NCBI GenBank assembly: GCA_026929865.2
Contig: CM049397.1
Location: 1,302,001-1,366,000 of the forward strand
DNA from: Hyperoplus lanceolatus
Taxonomy: Eukaryota; Chordata; Actinopteri; Uranoscopiformes; Ammodytidae
Reading direction: 5' to 3'
Length of the DNA: 64,000 nt
Shown here: positions 61,142-64,000 of the stretch, in pieces
Layout of the letters: each line of letters opens with the position of its first letter
Numbering within the stretch: position 1 is the stretch's first letter
Program-made: the position numbers and the translations under genes
Notes under the pieces: model-generated
Seen by the model: only the letters and a program-made list of their open reading frames with translations
The model's database searches: none
Told to the model about the DNA's origin: nothing

Positions 61142-64000
61142 CGGAGATTGCAGGCAGGCAAGCAGGAAAGGTAAACGGCGGAGGCAAACTAGCACGGAAG
61201 GAAAAGAGAGCAGAGTTAGCTACTAGCTCGAACTGGAGACGTCGAAAAACAACAAACAAAAGGATCTTGATCTTGGGTATTATACCGCTCAGGTAGGTTG
61301 TACGATCTGGCGCCGAATGACTAGAGAGGGTCTGATTGGCCAACGATCTTCACCTGGAGCAGTCTGCCCAGGAGTGCAGCCACGCCCACATGCCAACACA
61401 GAGACACACAAGGGAGGAGGAACAGGAGGAACAGACAGACAAGGGAAAACAAACAACACACAGAGGAGAAGGAGAGGCTGCCATGCCGTGAGTCATGACA
61501 TTGTAGTTTGATTATAGTTATACGTTATATACTTTCTATACATTTTATTCCATATTTCATAGTGCATTGGTTGTAGTCGTACTAGTTATTTATTCAGTCA
61601 TTAAAAAACAATCATTTAAAAACACATTGCACAAATCACATTGCACACTCATTCAACAACAAACAGTGACTGAAAAGGCACAGGCTGAAGCAAAGCTTAT
61701 TTATGCCTATCCTATATGCTTATCATTTCAATCTACCCACAGTAATAGTAATACAACAAAGAAATAAATGATTTACATTTGTATGGCTCAAATGGCATCA
61801 CAAGGTAATAATGCAAATAAATAAATTGTTCACATCTGTCACTGTCAAAAACAGCATTACAAATCAATTTCTTGAAAACCAAAAAAAAAATTAAAAATTA
61901 AAATTTACATATGCATTGTTCCATAATTTTACCCCCACAATGGAAATACATCACTTCTTTATTGGCTTTATGAAAAGTAAATTCCTCTCAAATTATATTG
62001 ACTTTTTCCAGTTTTGGACAAAGTCTGTAAATGACTTTGAATAAGCTCTGAACATTATCTGCATTATTTTATTACAAACCAAATCCTATAACTTCATAAC
62101 GCTTGAATTGATAAAGATAACCTCCATGACTTCACTATGACATCATTCACTTGTTTTTTTCCTCAGCCATATAAGACACTATAGCTTCCAATATCCAAAT
62201 ACTTTCTTTGTTGATGAAATACATTCAATTTGGCAATATAAAGTTCTAAATAACTGCTTAAAATAAATATAAGTCAAATACTGGCTATTCACAGGTATAC
62301 CATTCAATTCTAAATTATAAAAAGTATTTCAGTATCCCAATGGCAAAACAATGGCAATAAAACAGCAAGGCAATTATCATCAACCACTGGACCACATGAA
62401 AGCATTTGTTTTTTAGTTCATGAAATTGTCTTTCTTAACAATAAAATGACCATAATAAAGTGTTTATGTAGACTGAGTTGATATGTTTACTTGCAGGTTA
62501 GGCTGTGAACCCTTCTCAGTTGAGCATGAACATACAATGGCGGTGCACAACATGATTGATGCCTTCCTTTTGACTTATGGCTGCAACCTGCCAGCTCTAC
62601 TCTTTCCTTACAATCAAACTGACAGAGGGATCAACTGGAGCAATACAATGAAGTGTGAGGAGTGAGTGAGATCTCTCAATGCTTACTTCACAGGTCTCAT
62701 CCCTGGTTAAACTTTTAACTGGCTGACTTTTAAAGATGACTCATTCAGCAGATTATTCATTTTGACCGTACAGCAGAAAAGCGGGACATAAGTCTGTCAC
62801 TGACAACAAGCTGTTTTGATCAGACGTACTCCTGTCCCGAGCCGTTCTGTGTTGTTGCTTCCGTTTGATTGTGTTTTGCGTTCGTTCCGTTGGTGACTTG
62901 AGTCTCAAAGTCTTCCTCTGTGATCTGAGTTTGAGTTCCTCTTTGGCTGACCAATTGTATTTCAGTGAGTTTCAAGAAATCAATTAAATTAAAAAAACTG
63001 TTTTTTCTTCAGCTATTATAAGGAAGAGGTGGAGGCCATTGCTTAGGACAACACCTATACTTCTAGAATCTGGAGTTGCAGTACGTAACTAACGTTGTCT
63101 TTTGTAGAGGCTGTGAAGCTATCGCTAGTGGGATAATGTCAAAAAAGAATGTAATCCCCACTGGGTCTGTCCCACAAACACACACACATGAAGTTGAAAC
63201 ACCCGTACGTTTACATGACCTTAGAGAAAAACTATTTATTGTGTTAATCCGACAGAACTTCCTCCATCTTAACAAGCTGACTGACAGACACTTCCAGGTC
63301 ATTGCCATAATCACACACAAAAGTGAATAATTAACTGCCTGTTGGAAGGTAGATAGGCATACACACTGTATCTATATTTTATGTCCTGGTTCTAGTCAAC
63401 ACAGTTTTAATCAAAACAAATTGTGATGTGCAGATATCAACTAGTTAAACTCCAAAAGGAAAGGTTCATTCTACACAAATACAATTTGTGTTGTTTTATA
63501 TGAAACATTAGCCACTGCATTATTAGATACTCATAATGTGATTTACACTCCTTCAATTAAATTACAATCAAAATATTCTTGCAGTTCTGATGTTACAAAC
63601 CAAGCATCTAAAAGGAGGGTACTCATTGTATGCTTATTTTCTAAGGACAAACATCAAGCAGTGCAAGTACCTGACGGTGACAATGCATCTGTCCTGCAAA
63701 CCTAAAGCTGAGTAGATATAAAGCAGCCAGACATTTTGGTTGACAAAGCCAAACAAAAAAACTATGAGCGAGATCACGTGTTCAGATGGGTATACAACAG
63801 AAAGAAGAAGAGCAGATGACATTATGTGTCAGATGTCCAGGTACGTGCTGTAGGTGCTTCTGGAGCTCAACCACTCAACCTGCAGCTTGGACTTTGTTGT
63901 TTGTCCTGCCTTTGATAAAGCTGGTCCCTGGCTCTTCAAAGAGGCAGTGTGTAGTTTGTGATGAACACTGACTTGTTTAGGTGTGTCCATGTGGCTGTGT
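61142..64000. other. Non-coding, no recognised gene
   Basis: No transposon ends or known domains. Three stretches look faintly exon-like: 62500-62661 (frame with AVHNMIDAFLLTYGCNLPAL, after a tttacttgcag acceptor-like site), 63013-63045 after tttttcttcag, and 63111-63330 after tgtcttttgtag. I do not recognise the peptides, and the segments do not join into a clear gene. The AT-rich part 61760-62480 holds nothing identifiable. Confidence 0.3.

Overview
The window is vertebrate nuclear DNA, most likely from a teleost fish. The evidence is the mix of repeats: Tc1-like, hAT, Harbinger-like, pogo-like and TTAA-flanked DNA transposons, L2 and CR1/Rex1-type LINEs, a BEL/Pao trace, and long dinucleotide microsatellites. 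There is no bacterial-type gene organisation, and almost every long open frame is either transposon-derived or a translated microsatellite. I found no intact host protein-coding gene, tRNA, rRNA or recognisable microRNA. Species and chromosome cannot be read from the sequence.

Layout. 1-9.4 kb: single-copy-looking DNA with scattered short elements: a TTAA-flanked element, a decayed LINE end, a fold-back element with a 23-bp hairpin, and a cluster of homeodomain-type TAATTA cores at 2.5-3.0 kb. 9.4-17.5 kb: dense transposon region. Its centre is a Tc1-like element (10.88-14.90 kb) split by a hAT element with an exact 8-bp target duplication and by a Harbinger-like element with a CTG duplication. 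A second copy of the 0.7-kb TTAA element lies just beyond, inverted relative to the first. 17.5-25.3 kb: mostly unique DNA with two (CA)n arrays and stretches that resemble conserved non-coding DNA. 25.8-26.2 kb: an exon-like fragment of a transposase-type protein. 27.3-29.0 kb: an element containing a (TATC)n array that is itself split by another element. 33.1-36.8 kb: a pogo-like element followed by two different reverse-strand LINE fragments. 38.5-39.7 kb: two short inverted-repeat elements, one with a 42-bp perfect palindrome. 43-45.4 kb: long (GT)n arrays around a LINE 3' end. 48.8-57.1 kb: two hAT elements with 8-bp duplications (one inside a BEL/Pao integrase remnant), a second pogo-like copy, and a third pogo-related element interrupted by a LINE tail. 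57.3-61.1 kb: a deleted Tc1-like element, a 5'-truncated L2 LINE, and the right part of a second copy of the 39-kb element. 61.1-64.0 kb: no recognised feature.

The elements do not form a pathway. They form a stratigraphy, in which order of insertion can be read from who interrupts whom. All transposase and reverse-transcriptase frames are broken or have lost catalytic residues: the Tc1 DDE motif, the L2 endonuclease His and the L2 YADD box. The best leads are the Harbinger-like insertion into a site that matches a remembered zebrafish Harbinger target consensus, the in-frame 87-codon deletion fusion of a Tc1-like transposase, the iterated terminal motifs and hairpins of the pogo-like family, and the homeodomain/octamer clusters in otherwise gene-free DNA. 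I saw no evidence for a wholly new biological system.
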